DNA from: Mizugakiibacter sp.
Lineage (GTDB): Bacteria > Pseudomonadota > Gammaproteobacteria > Xanthomonadales > Rhodanobacteraceae
NCBI GenBank assembly: GCA_003233305.1
Contig: QILI01000097.1
Coordinates: 1-42,876, forward strand
Direction: 5' to 3'
DNA length: 42,876 nucleotides
In this document: piece by piece, positions 8,650-19,093 of the stretch
How the letters are laid out: each line of letters begins with the position of its first letter
Position numbering within the stretch: the stretch's first letter is position 1
The notes under the pieces: model-generated
Told to the model about the DNA's origin: nothing
The model's database searches: none
Seen by the model: only the letters and a program-made list of their open reading frames with translations
Position numbers and translations under genes: made by a program

Positions 8650-10995
8650 ATGCACGCTTATTCGCATAGGTTCTTTAGTGGTTCCGACAGTAAGACTCAC
8701 CGTGGCGGTATGCCCATGTGTCCGCTGATCGGATGGCTACTGCTCTGCATCCCGGTACTGGTCTTTGCGCAATCAGTGCCGGAATCGAACCCCACTGCAG
8801 CATTACCAACAGCATCTCAGGACAGCAAGACTGCGAATACGAAAAAGGTCGTGGCACTAGGCGAAGTGATCGTCACGGCTAACCTTCGACCTCAAGCATT
8901 GCTCAAGGTGCCGATGCATGTGACTACGGTATCGGCTATCGAGCTGCGTGAGACGGGGGCCCGAACTCTTAATGACTACGTTTCGTACCAGCCAGGCGTA
9001 TTCTTCGCCAGTCAGGGCGGTCCCGGACAGGGTCTACTGATCATGCGCGGCGTATCCACCGGCAACCAGAGCAGTCCGACCGTGGCGATGTACATCAACG
9101 GCGTGCCGGTGGGCGGCAGTACGTCCTATGCCGCATCGGCAACATTCGTATTCGACCCGGTGCTGCTGGATCTGAACCATATCGAATTCCTCTTCGGACC
9201 ACAGGGTACGTTGTACGGGGTCAGTTCACTGGGGGGCTTGATCAAGTACGTCACTAACCAACCCGATACCAAAGGCTTGTCCGGTAGCGCGGGTACTAGC
9301 ATTTCATACACGCAGCGTGCCGGCTTGAACTACAGCGCACACGCGATACTTAACCTGCCGTTGGTAAAAAATACGGTGGCAATGCGCGTGTCGGTAATGG
9401 ATCAGCACAGTGCCGGTGTTTATCGTGCAGTGGGGGAAACCCCAGCCAACGGTGCCGACCGCAATCATACCCAGGGCGCGCGTGTGCAGTTGCGATTCGA
9501 CCCTACCGACCGGTTCAGCTTCAATCTCAGCGCAATGGCACAGCGGATCTCTGCCGCCGGACTGTCAATGGCGGATTACAATCTCCAGGGTCAGCCGCTA
9601 TCCGGGGGGCCGTATAACCGACGGCTTAACCATCGGGAGCCGTTCACACAGAGCATGCAACTGTATGCCTTCCGCGCCAAGTATGATTTGGGCTGGGCTA
9701 AGCTGAATTGGATCAGTTCCTACCAGAACTTCATCAACCAAAGCGTGCAAGATTACCCCGATGCGTTGCTGGCTCTGCTCAACTTCAAAGGCCCCGCATT
9801 GGGCATTTTCAGCCAACACAGCTCGCTCTACGTCGATTCCGAGTATGCCCTGCACAAGGCCTCACAGGAGATCCGGATGACCTCGCGCAAGAGTGATCAT
9901 CTCGACTGGCTGGCGGGAGTGTGGTTCAACCGTGAGAACGTGTGGGAGCACTTTGCTCTACTCGGTGCGATCCAGCCACCACCGGGACTGACTACCATGC
10001 TCGCACAGCGCGTAACCTCCGATTTCGAAGAATACGCCGGCTATGGTGATGTCACTTGGCATTTCACCCCCATATGGGCTCTGACGGCCGGAATGCGCGC
10101 CAGTGGCAACTCACAACACCTGTCAAAATTTCAGTATGGGCCATTGCTGGGAGGGCCGCCGAGTAGCTTCCGCGGAGATCTGATTAGTCATGACTTTTCC
10201 GAGATGCTCACCTTCAGTTACCGACCCGACAAAACCCATAGCTATTACATGCGCGCATCAACGGGATACCGCCCAGGTGGCTTGCAGGCCCCGGTACTCA
10301 GTCCGCTGTTTCCAAATTTAAACGCGAAGAACACCTTTGGTCCCGATACCTTGCAGAGTTATACGCTTGGCTACAAGGGCCAATATAGGCACGGCCATCT
10401 AAGCGTCGGCATTGATACTTACGACATCGAATGGCATAACATGCAGCTGTATACGTTCAGCAACGGCAATACCATCATCCAAAATGCTGGTGCTGCGCGG
10501 ATCAATGGTCTCGAACTGCAGACCGCCTACAAGAACGGTCCCTGGCTGGTTACCGGTGCAGCGGCGTATACCGATGCACGCACGTTACAGAACAATCCTC
10601 TGATCAGCGTCACCGCGGGAGCGCCACTGCCGTACTCGGCGAAATGGACGGCCACTATTACGGAAAAGTATAACTTCAGATTAGTGGGTAACACGGCCTA
10701 CGTCGGTGCCAATCTGCGCTTGTCAAGCAAACGCGACGCTGGCTTCGATAACGACCCAACTGACCCAAACTACAACCTGCCGGGTTTTGGGGTGCTCATT
10801 CTGGACGCCGGGATGACCTTATCTGGCGGTCCTCATATTGATCTCTACCTACGGAATGCTTTCAACCACCGCGTGGCAATCGGTACGCTCAACACCCAGG
10901 CAATCAATTTCTTCGGTGTCGTGCGCGGGCCGATGCTGGTGCAGCAGTTGACGCCACGCACCATCGGCATATCGATCAACGTACCGTTCTATTAA
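8650..10995 (+). CDS. TonB-dependent outer-membrane receptor
   Basis: 781 residues from the ATG at 8650, preceded by AAGGAG. The signal peptide is long: about 20 polar residues, then a hydrophobic core (PLIGWLLLCIPVLVF) ending AQ near residue 41. A TonB-box-like segment (GEVIVTA) is near residue 75. The plug domain follows, with the conserved features LNDYVSYQPGV, IMRGVST, INGVPVGG and IEFLFGPQGTLYGVSSLGGLIKYVT. The remainder is a 22-strand-type barrel rich in aromatic/Gly alternation and ends in Phe-Tyr. It resembles the large family of receptors common in Xanthomonadales and sphingomonads with unknown or siderophore/oligosaccharide substrates. No adjacent transporter, regulator or TonB gene indicates the substrate. 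Confidence 0.88.
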   Translation: MHAYSHRFFSGSDSKTHRGGMPMCPLIGWLLLCIPVLVFAQSVPESNPTAALPTASQDSKTANTKKVVALGEVIVTANLRPQALLKVPMHVTTVSAIELRETGARTLNDYVSYQPGVFFASQGGPGQGLLIMRGVSTGNQSSPTVAMYINGVPVGGSTSYAASATFVFDPVLLDLNHIEFLFGPQGTLYGVSSLGGLIKYVTNQPDTKGLSGSAGTSISYTQRAGLNYSAHAILNLPLVKNTVAMRVSVMDQHSAGVYRAVGETPANGADRNHTQGARVQLRFDPTDRFSFNLSAMAQRISAAGLSMADYNLQGQPLSGGPYNRRLNHREPFTQSMQLYAFRAKYDLGWAKLNWISSYQNFINQSVQDYPDALLALLNFKGPALGIFSQHSSLYVDSEYALHKASQEIRMTSRKSDHLDWLAGVWFNRENVWEHFALLGAIQPPPGLTTMLAQRVTSDFEEYAGYGDVTWHFTPIWALTAGMRASGNSQHLSKFQYGPLLGGPPSSFRGDLISHDFSEMLTFSYRPDKTHSYYMRASTGYRPGGLQAPVLSPLFPNLNAKNTFGPDTLQSYTLGYKGQYRHGHLSVGIDTYDIEWHNMQLYTFSNGNTIIQNAGAARINGLELQTAYKNGPWLVTGAAAYTDARTLQNNPLISVTAGAPLPYSAKWTATITEKYNFRLVGNTAYVGANLRLSSKRDAGFDNDPTDPNYNLPGFGVLILDAGMTLSGGPHIDLYLRNAFNHRVAIGTLNTQAINFFGVVRGPMLVQQLTPRTIGISINVPFY

Positions 10996-11135
10996 GTAAG
11001 CCCGGCCGTACCGGCGCTGATGTCATGTCAGTGTTATCGAGTACATGGAATAAAATCCGAAGGTCACTAACAGCACGGCGGAGAGACTGCGCAGTACCCA
11101 GCCGAGTACTCACGCCGGTCATACCGCACGAATAG

Positions 11136-12509
11136 TTACCGTATGCCAGAAAGACCTTTGCCCCCCCGCTGCATGGAGCCTTGTAACTGCCGCATCATAC
11201 CCTTACCCCCGCCACGGGCCAGCTTGGACATCATCTTCTGCATCTGTTGATACTGCTTGAGTAAGCGATTGACTTCAGCCGGTTGGGTGCCCGAACCATG
11301 GGCGATCCGTACCTTGCGGGAGCCATTGAGTAAGGCGGGATGGCGACGCTCCTTGCGAGTCATCGAATTGATGATCGCAATCATTCGGTTTACTTCCTTA
11401 TCATTAACTTTCGATTTCACCTTCTCCGACAGTGACGAGACCCCGGGTAGCTTGTCCATCAACCCAGCCAAGCCCCCCATGTTGAGCATCTGCTCTAACT
11501 GGTCTTTCATATCGTTGAGGTCGAAACGCTTGCCCTTGGCAACCTTGATCGCCAGTTGCCGGGCCTTGTCCTTGTCAACTTTCCGCTCGACTTCCTCGAC
11601 CAGGCTAAGCACGTCGCCCATACCGAGAATTCGCTGGGCAACACGATCGGGATGAAACGGTTCCAGCGCATCGATTTTCTCTCCTGCACCCAGGAACTTA
11701 ATCGGTTGACCGGTCACGTAGCGTACCGACAGTGCCGCCCCGCCCCGTGCATCACCATCAACCTTGGTCAGTATCACCCCGGTAAGCGGCAACACCTCAG
11801 CAAAAGCCTTGGCGGTATTCGCAGCGTCCTGACCGGTCATCGCATCGACTACAAACAAGGTTTCGACCGGCTCAAGTACACCGTGCAGAATCTTGATCTC
11901 GTCCATCATGGCGGCATCCACATGCAGGCGACCGGCCGTATCCACGATCAATACGTCGGCCACCTCACGACGTGCCGCCTGCAGTGCCTCGCGGGCAATA
12001 TCGACCGGTTTGTGGCTCGCAGAAGATGGATGAAAGTGCACTCCGACCTGTTCGGCCAGTGTACGCAGCTGCTCGATTGCAGCCGGGCGGTACACATCGC
12101 AACTGACGACAACAACTTTCTTCTTGTGGCGTTCCTTGAGTAGGTAGGCCAGCTTGGCCACCGTGGTGGTCTTACCCGCACCTTGCAGGCCCGCCATAAG
12201 CACCACCGCGGGTGGACGGGCGGAGAGATCAAGGTCGGTATTGACCACCCCCATCAGTACCGTCAGCTCATCGCGTACGACCTTAATCAAGGCCTGGCCC
12301 GGAGTCAGGCTCTTGAGAACCTCCTGGCCCACCGCGCGTACCTTGACCCGCTCGATCAGGGCTTGCACGACCGGCAGGGACACATCCGCTTCAAGCAGGG
12401 CGATGCGTACTTCGCGCAAACTGCTGCGAATGTTCTCCTCGGTAAGACGTCCGCGACCGCGTAGACGATCCAGGGTCGTACCCAAGCGCTGACTAAGAGA
12501 CTCGAACAT
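11136..12509 (-). CDS. ffh: Signal recognition particle protein Ffh
   Basis: 457-residue GTPase that binds 4.5S RNA and signal sequences and delivers ribosomes to FtsY at the membrane. The N domain (1-90) is followed by the G domain with GLQGAGKTT at 107-115, DTAGR at 190-194 and TKVDGDARGG near 248-257. The methionine-rich M domain (about 300-440) contains the SRP-RNA binding segment around GSRKVRIAHGSG and VNRLLKQYQQMQKMM. The start at 12509 is preceded by GAGGA. It is divergent from ypjD, the same neighbour as in many gammaproteobacteria. Confidence 0.97.
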   Translation of the reverse strand: MFESLSQRLGTTLDRLRGRGRLTEENIRSSLREVRIALLEADVSLPVVQALIERVKVRAVGQEVLKSLTPGQALIKVVRDELTVLMGVVNTDLDLSARPPAVVLMAGLQGAGKTTTVAKLAYLLKERHKKKVVVVSCDVYRPAAIEQLRTLAEQVGVHFHPSSASHKPVDIAREALQAARREVADVLIVDTAGRLHVDAAMMDEIKILHGVLEPVETLFVVDAMTGQDAANTAKAFAEVLPLTGVILTKVDGDARGGAALSVRYVTGQPIKFLGAGEKIDALEPFHPDRVAQRILGMGDVLSLVEEVERKVDKDKARQLAIKVAKGKRFDLNDMKDQLEQMLNMGGLAGLMDKLPGVSSLSEKVKSKVNDKEVNRMIAIINSMTRKERRHPALLNGSRKVRIAHGSGTQPAEVNRLLKQYQQMQKMMSKLARGGGKGMMRQLQGSMQRGGKGLSGIR

Positions 12510-12707
12510 GATGAGCTGATCCTCGACACCAGTGATTGAGTATAAATCACCCTCATAGCCAAGACCGCACCTTAGTTAAAACCCACCCCGTCCGAAGCAG
12601 CTACCCGATTCCAGCCGGCATCGCCAAAGTGGTCACCAGGTAGTCGTCCAACCGGATGGTCCCAGCTATCACTTGCACACCACGACAGCTATGCCACACT
12701 TTGCGGG

Positions 12708-13502
12708 ATGCCTTTCATTCTTCCCCTATCCGCGATCGTTGCGTACCTACTGGCCAGCGGCTGGATGATGCGCTCCTTATTGGCTCAGCGCACAACCGTA
12801 CCCCTGGCAGCACTGGTCCTTGCAGGACTGGCTGTGGTGGCCCACCTGGGGGAGATTTTTCTCGCCCACCGGGGGGCACTGGACCTACATTTCTTCGCCT
12901 CACTATCGCTAATTGCTGCGGTCATGGCCGCCTTAACCCTGCTCGTACATGGGCGTAAGCCGGTTGCCGCACTCGGCGTAATCGTGTTCCCCCTGGCCGC
13001 CATCCTGCTGGCTGTCGACGTATTTCTAGCCCCACCCACAATACCCACGCCGATGGATTGGCAGATCAAGCTGCATGTGACACTGGCGTTACTCAGCTAT
13101 GCCCTGCTCTCGATCGCCGCGTTACTCGCCCTGTTCCTGGCTTTCCAGGAATACGCCCTGCGCAACCGTAGATGGTCGAGGATTTTGCAAGCACTGCCAC
13201 CACTGACCCTTACCGAATCGCTGATGTTCAAGTTGATCGGGACTGGTTTTATCTTGCTCAGCCTCACTCTGCTGACTGGGGCTCTGTTTGTCCAGAATCT
13301 ATTCACTCAACACCTGGTTCATAAAACGGTACTATCGATTCTGTCGTGGCTGGTTTTCGGGGCCTTGCTGCTCGGACGATGGCGTTATGGCTGGCGGGGG
13401 CGGCGGGCTATCGGGCTAACCTTGGCGGGTATGGGAGTGCTGGTACTGGCCTTTTTTGGGTCCAAGTTTGTTCTGGAACTACTATTACATCGCACCTGGT
13501 AA
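12708..13502 (+). CDS. ypjD: YpjD/CcsA-type inner-membrane protein (cytochrome c assembly family)
   Basis: 264 residues with about eight transmembrane helices. It belongs to the family that includes CcsA/CcmC haem-handling proteins and the E. coli YpjD protein next to ffh. Conserved His residues lie at about 46 (AHLGEIF), 125 (LHVTLA) and 210 (VHKTVLS). The last helix carries the FGSKFVLE sequence. The exact role of YpjD is not settled; haem transport or assembly is inferred from the family. Divergence from ffh with about 200 bases between suggests separate promoters. Confidence 0.88.
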   Translation: MPFILPLSAIVAYLLASGWMMRSLLAQRTTVPLAALVLAGLAVVAHLGEIFLAHRGALDLHFFASLSLIAAVMAALTLLVHGRKPVAALGVIVFPLAAILLAVDVFLAPPTIPTPMDWQIKLHVTLALLSYALLSIAALLALFLAFQEYALRNRRWSRILQALPPLTLTESLMFKLIGTGFILLSLTLLTGALFVQNLFTQHLVHKTVLSILSWLVFGALLLGRWRYGWRGRRAIGLTLAGMGVLVLAFFGSKFVLELLLHRTW

Positions 13503-13604
13503 CGGTTAACCCAACGAGACCGGGACACAATTCATACTAAAGGGGCTTGCCTACCGGAGCAGACTCGCGCAGAATCTGCTGCAGCACAGGACGCTGGAAC
13601 GCCT

Positions 13605-13973
13605 ATGGACACATCTGCTCCGAAATCTGAACGTCGACGGTTTCAGCGCATAATACTGGCAGGGTCTGTGCGTATTTATACGCAACAGCAATCATGGCCC
13701 AGTCAGCTCTTGGATATATCGCTGAAAGGCGTACTGGTATCGCATCCCCAGGATTGCCAGGCCGACACCCAGGCCTGCTATCGAATAGATCTGCGCGTAC
13801 ATGACAGCATCGTAGTCAGCATGGGGGCCACCCTGACCCGCTTCGACGATCAATATCTAGCTTTTTCCTGGAATCATATCGACCTGGATAGTTTCAGCCG
13901 CCTCAAACGCCTGATTGAGCTGCATAGCAGCCACCCGGATCTACTTAATCGCGAACTCAGCATGCTGGGATGA
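13605..13973 (+). CDS. PilZ-domain protein
   Basis: 122-residue single-domain protein. The cyclic-di-GMP signature is intact: RRRFQR at residues 10-15 (RxxxR) and DISLKG at 37-42 (D/NxSxxG). The barrel strands and a C-terminal helix (DLDSFSRLKRLIELH) follow. It probably responds to cyclic-di-GMP. It follows ypjD by about 100 bases and converges on radA. The neighbours give no clear hint of an effector partner. Confidence 0.9.
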   Translation: MDTSAPKSERRRFQRIILAGSVRIYTQQQSWPSQLLDISLKGVLVSHPQDCQADTQACYRIDLRVHDSIVVSMGATLTRFDDQYLAFSWNHIDLDSFSRLKRLIELHSSHPDLLNRELSMLG

Positions 13974-14002
13974 CACAGCGTTCGTGGGTGACTTGCCGTG
14001 AC

Positions 14003-15379
14003 TCAGAGTGCTACCTGCAGGGCATCCGCCAGCCGATCAACGGCCAGCACTTGGAGAGATCCAAAGTGAGCCTTTTTCGGAGCATTACCACGCGGCACAA
14101 TAGCGCGAACAAATCCATGGCTGGCCGCTTCCTTGAGCCGCTCTTCACCATTCGGTACGGGACGGATCTCACCTGACAAACCTACCTCACCGAAGGCGAT
14201 CGTTTTATCTTTCAGGGGACGGTCGCGCAAGGACGACACGACCGCCAGCAGTACGGGCAAATCGGCTGCCGTCTCCTGCACCCGAATACCTCCAACAACA
14301 TTGATGAACACGTCCTGGTCATAGACCCCCACCCCCCCATGTCGGTGCAATACTGCCAACAACATCGCCAAACGGTTCTGCTCAAGTCCCAATGACACCC
14401 GCCGGGGATTGGCTAGCGGTGAAGCATCCACCAGTGCCTGCACCTCGACCAGCAACGGCCGGGTTCCTTCGCGAGTTACCATGATGGCGCTTCCCGAGGT
14501 CGGCCCGGTATGACTGGATAGAAAAATCGCAGATGGGTTAGGCACTTCACGCAGCCCGGTATCACCCATTGCGAAAACACCCAATTCATTGACGGCACCA
14601 AAGCGATTCTTGAAAGCTCGCAGAACCCGGAAACGGCTACCGCTGTCACCTTCAAAATACAACACGGCATCCACCATGTGCTCAAGCACCCGGGGCCCCG
14701 CAATGCCCCCTTCTTTAGTAACGTGGCCAACCAGAAAAATACAGGTTCCACTCTCTTTGGCAAAACGGGTAAGCTGCGCTGCCGTCTCCCTAACCTGGCT
14801 TACCGAACCGGGCGCAGCCGTCAACTGCTCCGTCCACAGGGTCTGGATGGAATCCACTACCAAGGCGTCCGGTTTGCTCTGAATGGCCTGCTCAAGAATA
14901 CGCTCAACACAGGTCTCAGCCAGCCCCTGCAAAGGCTCCATAGTCAGCCCCAGTCTGCGGCCCCGGGCCGCTACCTGGGCCAGCGATTCCTCACCGGTAA
15001 CGTACAGTCCGGGCAAGCGTTCGCCCAGCGCGCCCAGCATCTGTAACAACAGGGTGGACTTACCAATGCCGGGATCGCCTCCCACCAGCACTACCGAGCC
15101 CTGTACCAGACCTCCACCAAGGACCCGATCCAGTTCCGCAATGCCGGTCAAGGTGCGCGGACTCTCATAGGTGGCAATCTCGGTCAGGGCATGTATGCCT
15201 GCGGCACTGGCTGCTGTACCGGTGTAGCCGGAGCGGTGTTTGCCCGCCGACACCCGGGCCGGTTTCAGCACAATCTCGGCCAACGTGTTCCAAGCTCCAC
15301 ACGCAGCGCATTGGCCCTGCCATTTGTTGTGTTCAGCACCACAATCGGTACACACATAGGCGATCTGACGTTTCGACAT
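14003..15379 (-). CDS. radA: DNA repair protein RadA (Sms)
   Basis: 458-residue ATPase for branch migration in recombination, close to the E. coli length of 460. The start is the ATG at 15379 (MSKRQIAYVC), which fits the family, rather than the in-frame site 21 bases upstream. The zinc finger uses Cys10, Cys13, Cys24 and Cys27. Walker A is GGDPGIGKST (101-110). The RadA-specific KNRFG motif (KNRFGAVNELGVF) is present, followed by a Lon-like C-terminal domain. Confidence 0.96.
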   Translation of the reverse strand: MSKRQIAYVCTDCGAEHNKWQGQCAACGAWNTLAEIVLKPARVSAGKHRSGYTGTAASAAGIHALTEIATYESPRTLTGIAELDRVLGGGLVQGSVVLVGGDPGIGKSTLLLQMLGALGERLPGLYVTGEESLAQVAARGRRLGLTMEPLQGLAETCVERILEQAIQSKPDALVVDSIQTLWTEQLTAAPGSVSQVRETAAQLTRFAKESGTCIFLVGHVTKEGGIAGPRVLEHMVDAVLYFEGDSGSRFRVLRAFKNRFGAVNELGVFAMGDTGLREVPNPSAIFLSSHTGPTSGSAIMVTREGTRPLLVEVQALVDASPLANPRRVSLGLEQNRLAMLLAVLHRHGGVGVYDQDVFINVVGGIRVQETAADLPVLLAVVSSLRDRPLKDKTIAFGEVGLSGEIRPVPNGEERLKEAASHGFVRAIVPRGNAPKKAHFGSLQVLAVDRLADALQVAL

Positions 15380-15530
15380 GATAGAGGCGGCCCCGGCCAC
15401 AACAATTGCCCAAGTCTAGCAAGCACCGACCATCAGCGTTGAGAGTCTCATGGCACGCCTACTTGCTCGTGCCGATACAGAATGCCGATGATGAAAGGCC
15501 GCTCTGCACAGAGTCAGGCATGCATTCAAC

Positions 15531-16331
15531 TCAGCCCATGTACCAACCGTGGCTGACTACCAATGACTGCCCGGTCAAGGCGGCACTGGGGAATGCGGCC
15601 AGAAACAGAGCCAGGTTAGCAACATCCTCAAGCGTGGTGAACTCGGTATCAACCGTATCCTTGAGCATCACCTTGCTAATGACTTCCTGCTCACTGATCT
15701 TAAGCTCTCGGGCCTGTTCCGGGATCTGTTTTTCTACCAGCGGAGTCCGTACGAAACCCGGACAGATTACATGGCTGCGCACCCCTTTCGGTCCCCCCTC
15801 CTTAGCCAGAACCCGGGCCAGCCCCAACAATCCGTGCTTGGCCGCAACATAGGCACTTTTCAGCTTCGAAGCCTCGTGTGAATGCACTGAACCCATGTAG
15901 ATCACCACTCCTCCGCGATGCTCTGCGTACATGCTTTTCAGGGCCGCCTTGGTGGTTAGAAAAGCTCCATCCATGTGGATTGCCAACATTTTTTTCCAGT
16001 CGGAAAAGTTATATGCCTCAATAGGATTGATGATCTGGATACCGGCATTGGAAACCAGTATGTCGATCGGCCCAAATGCCTCCACCACCCGATCCGTAGC
16101 GGTATTGACCGAGGTCTCGTCGGTCACATCCATAGGCACCCCCATGGCCTTACCGCCTGCAGCATTGATCGCCTCGGCAACTACGTCGGCCCCCGCTTCG
16201 TTCAAATCGGCAATGGCCACGCTAGCACCGGCTTGGGCATACGCTTCGGCAATGGCCCGGCCAATGCCACTGGCCGCCCCGGTAATGATCGCGGTCTTAC
16301 TACTCAAGCGGAGTTCCATGTTCTCATTCAC
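15531..16331 (-). CDS. bdhA: 3-hydroxybutyrate dehydrogenase (short-chain dehydrogenase)
   Basis: NAD-dependent oxidation of 3-hydroxybutyrate to acetoacetate, used in polyhydroxybutyrate or ketone-body breakdown. It has 266 residues from a GTG at 16331 with GAGG 9 bases upstream; an ATG at 16319 is the alternative. Rossmann motif TGAASGIG at 18-25, NAG near 95-97, and the catalytic triad Ser148, Tyr161, Lys165 (YVAAK). The segment [21 protein letters not shown] and the C-terminal [14 protein letters not shown] are characteristic of bacterial BDH rather than of FabG. It stands alone between radA and alr, with no polyhydroxyalkanoate genes in view. Confidence 0.86.
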   Translation of the reverse strand: MNENMELRLSSKTAIITGAASGIGRAIAEAYAQAGASVAIADLNEAGADVVAEAINAAGGKAMGVPMDVTDETSVNTATDRVVEAFGPIDILVSNAGIQIINPIEAYNFSDWKKMLAIHMDGAFLTTKAALKSMYAEHRGGVVIYMGSVHSHEASKLKSAYVAAKHGLLGLARVLAKEGGPKGVRSHVICPGFVRTPLVEKQIPEQARELKISEQEVISKVMLKDTVDTEFTTLEDVANLALFLAAFPSAALTGQSLVVSHGWYMG

Positions 16332-16582
16332 GGTTGTTTCCTCGTTCCGTATTGCTGTGATTGGATGCTTGCTGCGACCCGTCAGGCGACAAGATAGTAG
16401 GGATCCACCCACCCTACACCCAGGAATTGATCGATAAGCCACCGACCACCGACGAGCTCTTCAAGGTTGGCTCTTTGAGATAAAAGCGGACCAATCGGCA
16501 TCGATACAACAGATCGGCTATCCATCACTTGGTGCTGTATCAGAATATAAAGTTCGCTACCGAACCCATCTTGATTCATAAC

Positions 16583-16596
16583 GTGTTTAGAAACAC
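16583..16596. repeat. 14-bp palindrome GTGTTT-AG-AAACAC
   Basis: Perfect 6-bp arms around a 2-base centre in the 291-base gap between alr and the hydroxybutyrate dehydrogenase. It could be an operator of a TetR-like regulator or the remains of a hairpin past alr. Nothing else in this gap looks coding; a 65-codon minus-strand frame at 16382-16579 has no ribosome binding site. Confidence 0.35.
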
Positions 16597-16622
16597 TGCA
16601 CCCACGACCCAGTCGTCAACCT

Positions 16623-17705
16623 TCAGCGCCCATTCTCAACCGCCAACACCCTCCGGGTGACTCCACAAGTCAGTTCGTAGGCGATGCTACCGACTTGCTC
16701 GGCTATCCGCTCAACGGGAAGCTCTGGGCCCCACAGCAGCACTTCGTCACCGATGCGGGCATCCGGTACGGCGCGCAGATCAAGGGTAATCAAATCCATG
16801 GATACCCGGCCGATCAGGGGTACCTCGACACCAGCAACCCTTACCGGCGTGCCACTGGGTGCGGCCCGCGGGTAACCATCGCCGTAGCCGATCGCTGCCA
16901 CCCCGACCGGCATATTCTCGGGACAAACCCAGCTAGCTGCATAACCGATACGCTCACCCTTGCCGATCTGATTCACGGCAAGCAACCGGGTATGCAGACG
17001 CATTGCCGGGCGAAACCCATACTCCTCACCGGTATGGCCTGCAGCCACGGTCAGTCCGTACAGCAAGCCACCAATTCGCAGCCATCCCTTACGGGCCTCT
17101 GGCCAGCCAAGAAATGCCGCCGAGTTGGCCAGCGACTGTTCACCCGACCAACCCCCAGTCACTTGCGTGAAGGTTTCGATTTGCTGCCGGGTAAGCGGAT
17201 TGTTGAACTCATCTGACGCGGCAAAATGCGTACATACCACAATCTCCGGATGCACACTCGACATGGCTTGCAACTGCCGGTACACCGACTGAGCCCGCTC
17301 AGGAGGAAATCCAAGTCGGTGCATACCGGTGTCGATCTTCAACCATACCCGCAACTGCGGGGTACCCCGATCCTCCTGAAGCCAGATCAACTGCTGCGGA
17401 TGGTGGATCACCGCCTCGAGCCTGAGACGATGCATCTCACTCAGGTCAGCGGCGCTATCCGGCCCGGAGAGCACTACGATACGGTTGTGATGACCGGCTG
17501 CGCGCAAGCGTAGACCGTCAGCAATCGCTGCAACTCCGAACGCATCCGCAGCAGCGAGAGCGCGGGCGACTCGTTCCAAACCATGGCCATAGCCATCCGC
17601 CTTGACGACTGCCATCACCCGCATCCCGGGGGCTAATTCACGTATACGATCAAGATTGAAGCGCAGGGCTTTGAGGTCGATCCTGGCAACGGCCATCCGG
17701 CTCAC
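16623..17705 (-). CDS. alr: Alanine racemase
   Basis: 360-residue PLP enzyme that interconverts L- and D-alanine for peptidoglycan. The cofactor Lys35 lies in VVKADGYGHG and the catalytic Tyr255 in RIGYAASWV. The barrel ends with the Arg/Met-rich VSMDLITLDL segment. The GTG start at 17705 overlaps the dnaB stop by four bases (GTGA); an ATG nine bases later (17696) is an equally reasonable start. The dnaB-alr order is conserved in many gammaproteobacteria. Confidence 0.95.
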   Translation of the reverse strand: MSRMAVARIDLKALRFNLDRIRELAPGMRVMAVVKADGYGHGLERVARALAAADAFGVAAIADGLRLRAAGHHNRIVVLSGPDSAADLSEMHRLRLEAVIHHPQQLIWLQEDRGTPQLRVWLKIDTGMHRLGFPPERAQSVYRQLQAMSSVHPEIVVCTHFAASDEFNNPLTRQQIETFTQVTGGWSGEQSLANSAAFLGWPEARKGWLRIGGLLYGLTVAAGHTGEEYGFRPAMRLHTRLLAVNQIGKGERIGYAASWVCPENMPVGVAAIGYGDGYPRAAPSGTPVRVAGVEVPLIGRVSMDLITLDLRAVPDARIGDEVLLWGPELPVERIAEQVGSIAYELTCGVTRRVLAVENGR

Positions 17706-19093
17706 TCGAAGCTGCCCTCGTAATGTTCAGGCGCATGATTCTCAAACTTGGTATAGCGCCCCAGAAAGGCCAGTTTAAGGGTTCCGGTGGGGCCATTACG
17801 CTGCTTGCCGATGATGATCTCAGCCAATCCTTTATCGGTGGAGTCCTTGTGGTAATACTCATCGCGGTAAATGAACAAAATCACATCGGCATCCTGCTCA
17901 ATGGCCCCGGACTCACGCAGGTCGGCCATCATGGGTCGCTTGTCGGTGCGTTGCTCCAGGGAACGATTGAGCTGCGACAGGGCCACCACCGGAATATCCA
18001 GCTCCTTGGCCAAGGCCTTGAGACCACGAGAAATCTCAGAAATTTCGGTGGCCCGGTTTTCCTTGTTACCCGGAACCTGCATCAGCTGCATATAGTCGAT
18101 GACAATCAGACCCAGGCCATGTTCCCGCTGGATACGCCGAGCCCGAGCGCGTATTTCATTCGGTGCCAAAGCTGCGGTGTCGTCAATGAAGATTTTGGCC
18201 TGCCCGAGAAGACCCATAGCTTGGGTAACTCGCGGCCAGTCCTCCTCGGCAATATCACCATTACGCAGATGGCTCTGGTCAATCCGGCCTATGGCCGAGA
18301 CCAGTCGAAAGCCAAGCTGGGTCGAAGACATTTCCATGGAGAAAAACAATACGCTTCGCTTTTCGCTGAGCGCAGCATGTTCGGCAATATTCAGGGCCAA
18401 AGCGGTCTTGCCCATTGAGGGTCGGGCTGCAACGATAATCAGATCAGATCCTTGCAAACCGGAGGTCCAACGATCCAGATCGACAAAACCGGTGGATAAC
18501 CCGGTGAGCTGGCCACGGTTTTCATAGCGCTCATGGAGAAGGCGCAGCACCTCGCGAGCGGTATCGGGCATGCTGGTGTAACCCTTACGCCCTCGAGCTC
18601 CCGTCTCGGCAATGGCAAAGACGCGCCGCTCGGCAGCTTCCAGCAGATCCCTCGAGTGGCGTCCATCGGGATGGTAGGCATCCTCAGCCGTGCCGATACC
18701 GGCATCGATCAACTGCCGCAGAATCGACTTTTCACGGACAATATCCGCATAAGCACGGATATTTGCCGCACCCGGGGTGTTCTCAGCAAGCTCAACCAGG
18801 TACGCAGCCCCACCGATTTCGTCGGTCTTGCCATTATGTTGAAACCACTCACCGATGGTTAGTACATCACAAGGTTGATTGCGGGCTACCAGCTCGCTCA
18901 TTGCCTGAAAAATCAGTCGGTGATCCTTACGGTAGAAATCGTCGACAGTGAGACGATCGGCAATTTTGTCCCAAGCATCAGCCACCAACATGGTGCCGCC
19001 GAGAACCGCCTGTTCGGCTTCGATAGAATGCGGCGGCACACGCAAAGTATCGACCGTAGCCGAATTGATGCGATCCGTGTTCAATGCAGGCAT
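17702..19093 (-). CDS. dnaB: Replicative DNA helicase DnaB
   Basis: 463-residue hexameric helicase of the replication fork. The N-terminal domain begins LRVPPHSIEAEQAVLGG (about 17-33). The RecA-like C-terminal domain has Walker A ARPSMGKT (223-230), Walker B-like LIVIDYMQLM and the RESGAIEQDADVI arginine-finger region. Length is normal and no intein is present. It lies downstream of rplI on the same strand, separated by 237 bases that contain a strong hairpin and a DnaA-box-like site, so it may also have its own promoter. Confidence 0.97.
   Translation of the reverse strand: MPALNTDRINSATVDTLRVPPHSIEAEQAVLGGTMLVADAWDKIADRLTVDDFYRKDHRLIFQAMSELVARNQPCDVLTIGEWFQHNGKTDEIGGAAYLVELAENTPGAANIRAYADIVREKSILRQLIDAGIGTAEDAYHPDGRHSRDLLEAAERRVFAIAETGARGRKGYTSMPDTAREVLRLLHERYENRGQLTGLSTGFVDLDRWTSGLQGSDLIIVAARPSMGKTALALNIAEHAALSEKRSVLFFSMEMSSTQLGFRLVSAIGRIDQSHLRNGDIAEEDWPRVTQAMGLLGQAKIFIDDTAALAPNEIRARARRIQREHGLGLIVIDYMQLMQVPGNKENRATEISEISRGLKALAKELDIPVVALSQLNRSLEQRTDKRPMMADLRESGAIEQDADVILFIYRDEYYHKDSTDKGLAEIIIGKQRNGPTGTLKLAFLGRYTKFENHAPEHYEGSFE

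Noticed and set aside
16382-16579. 65-codon minus-strand open frame upstream of the hydroxybutyrate dehydrogenase
   Set aside because: No ribosome binding site and no recognisable sequence features.
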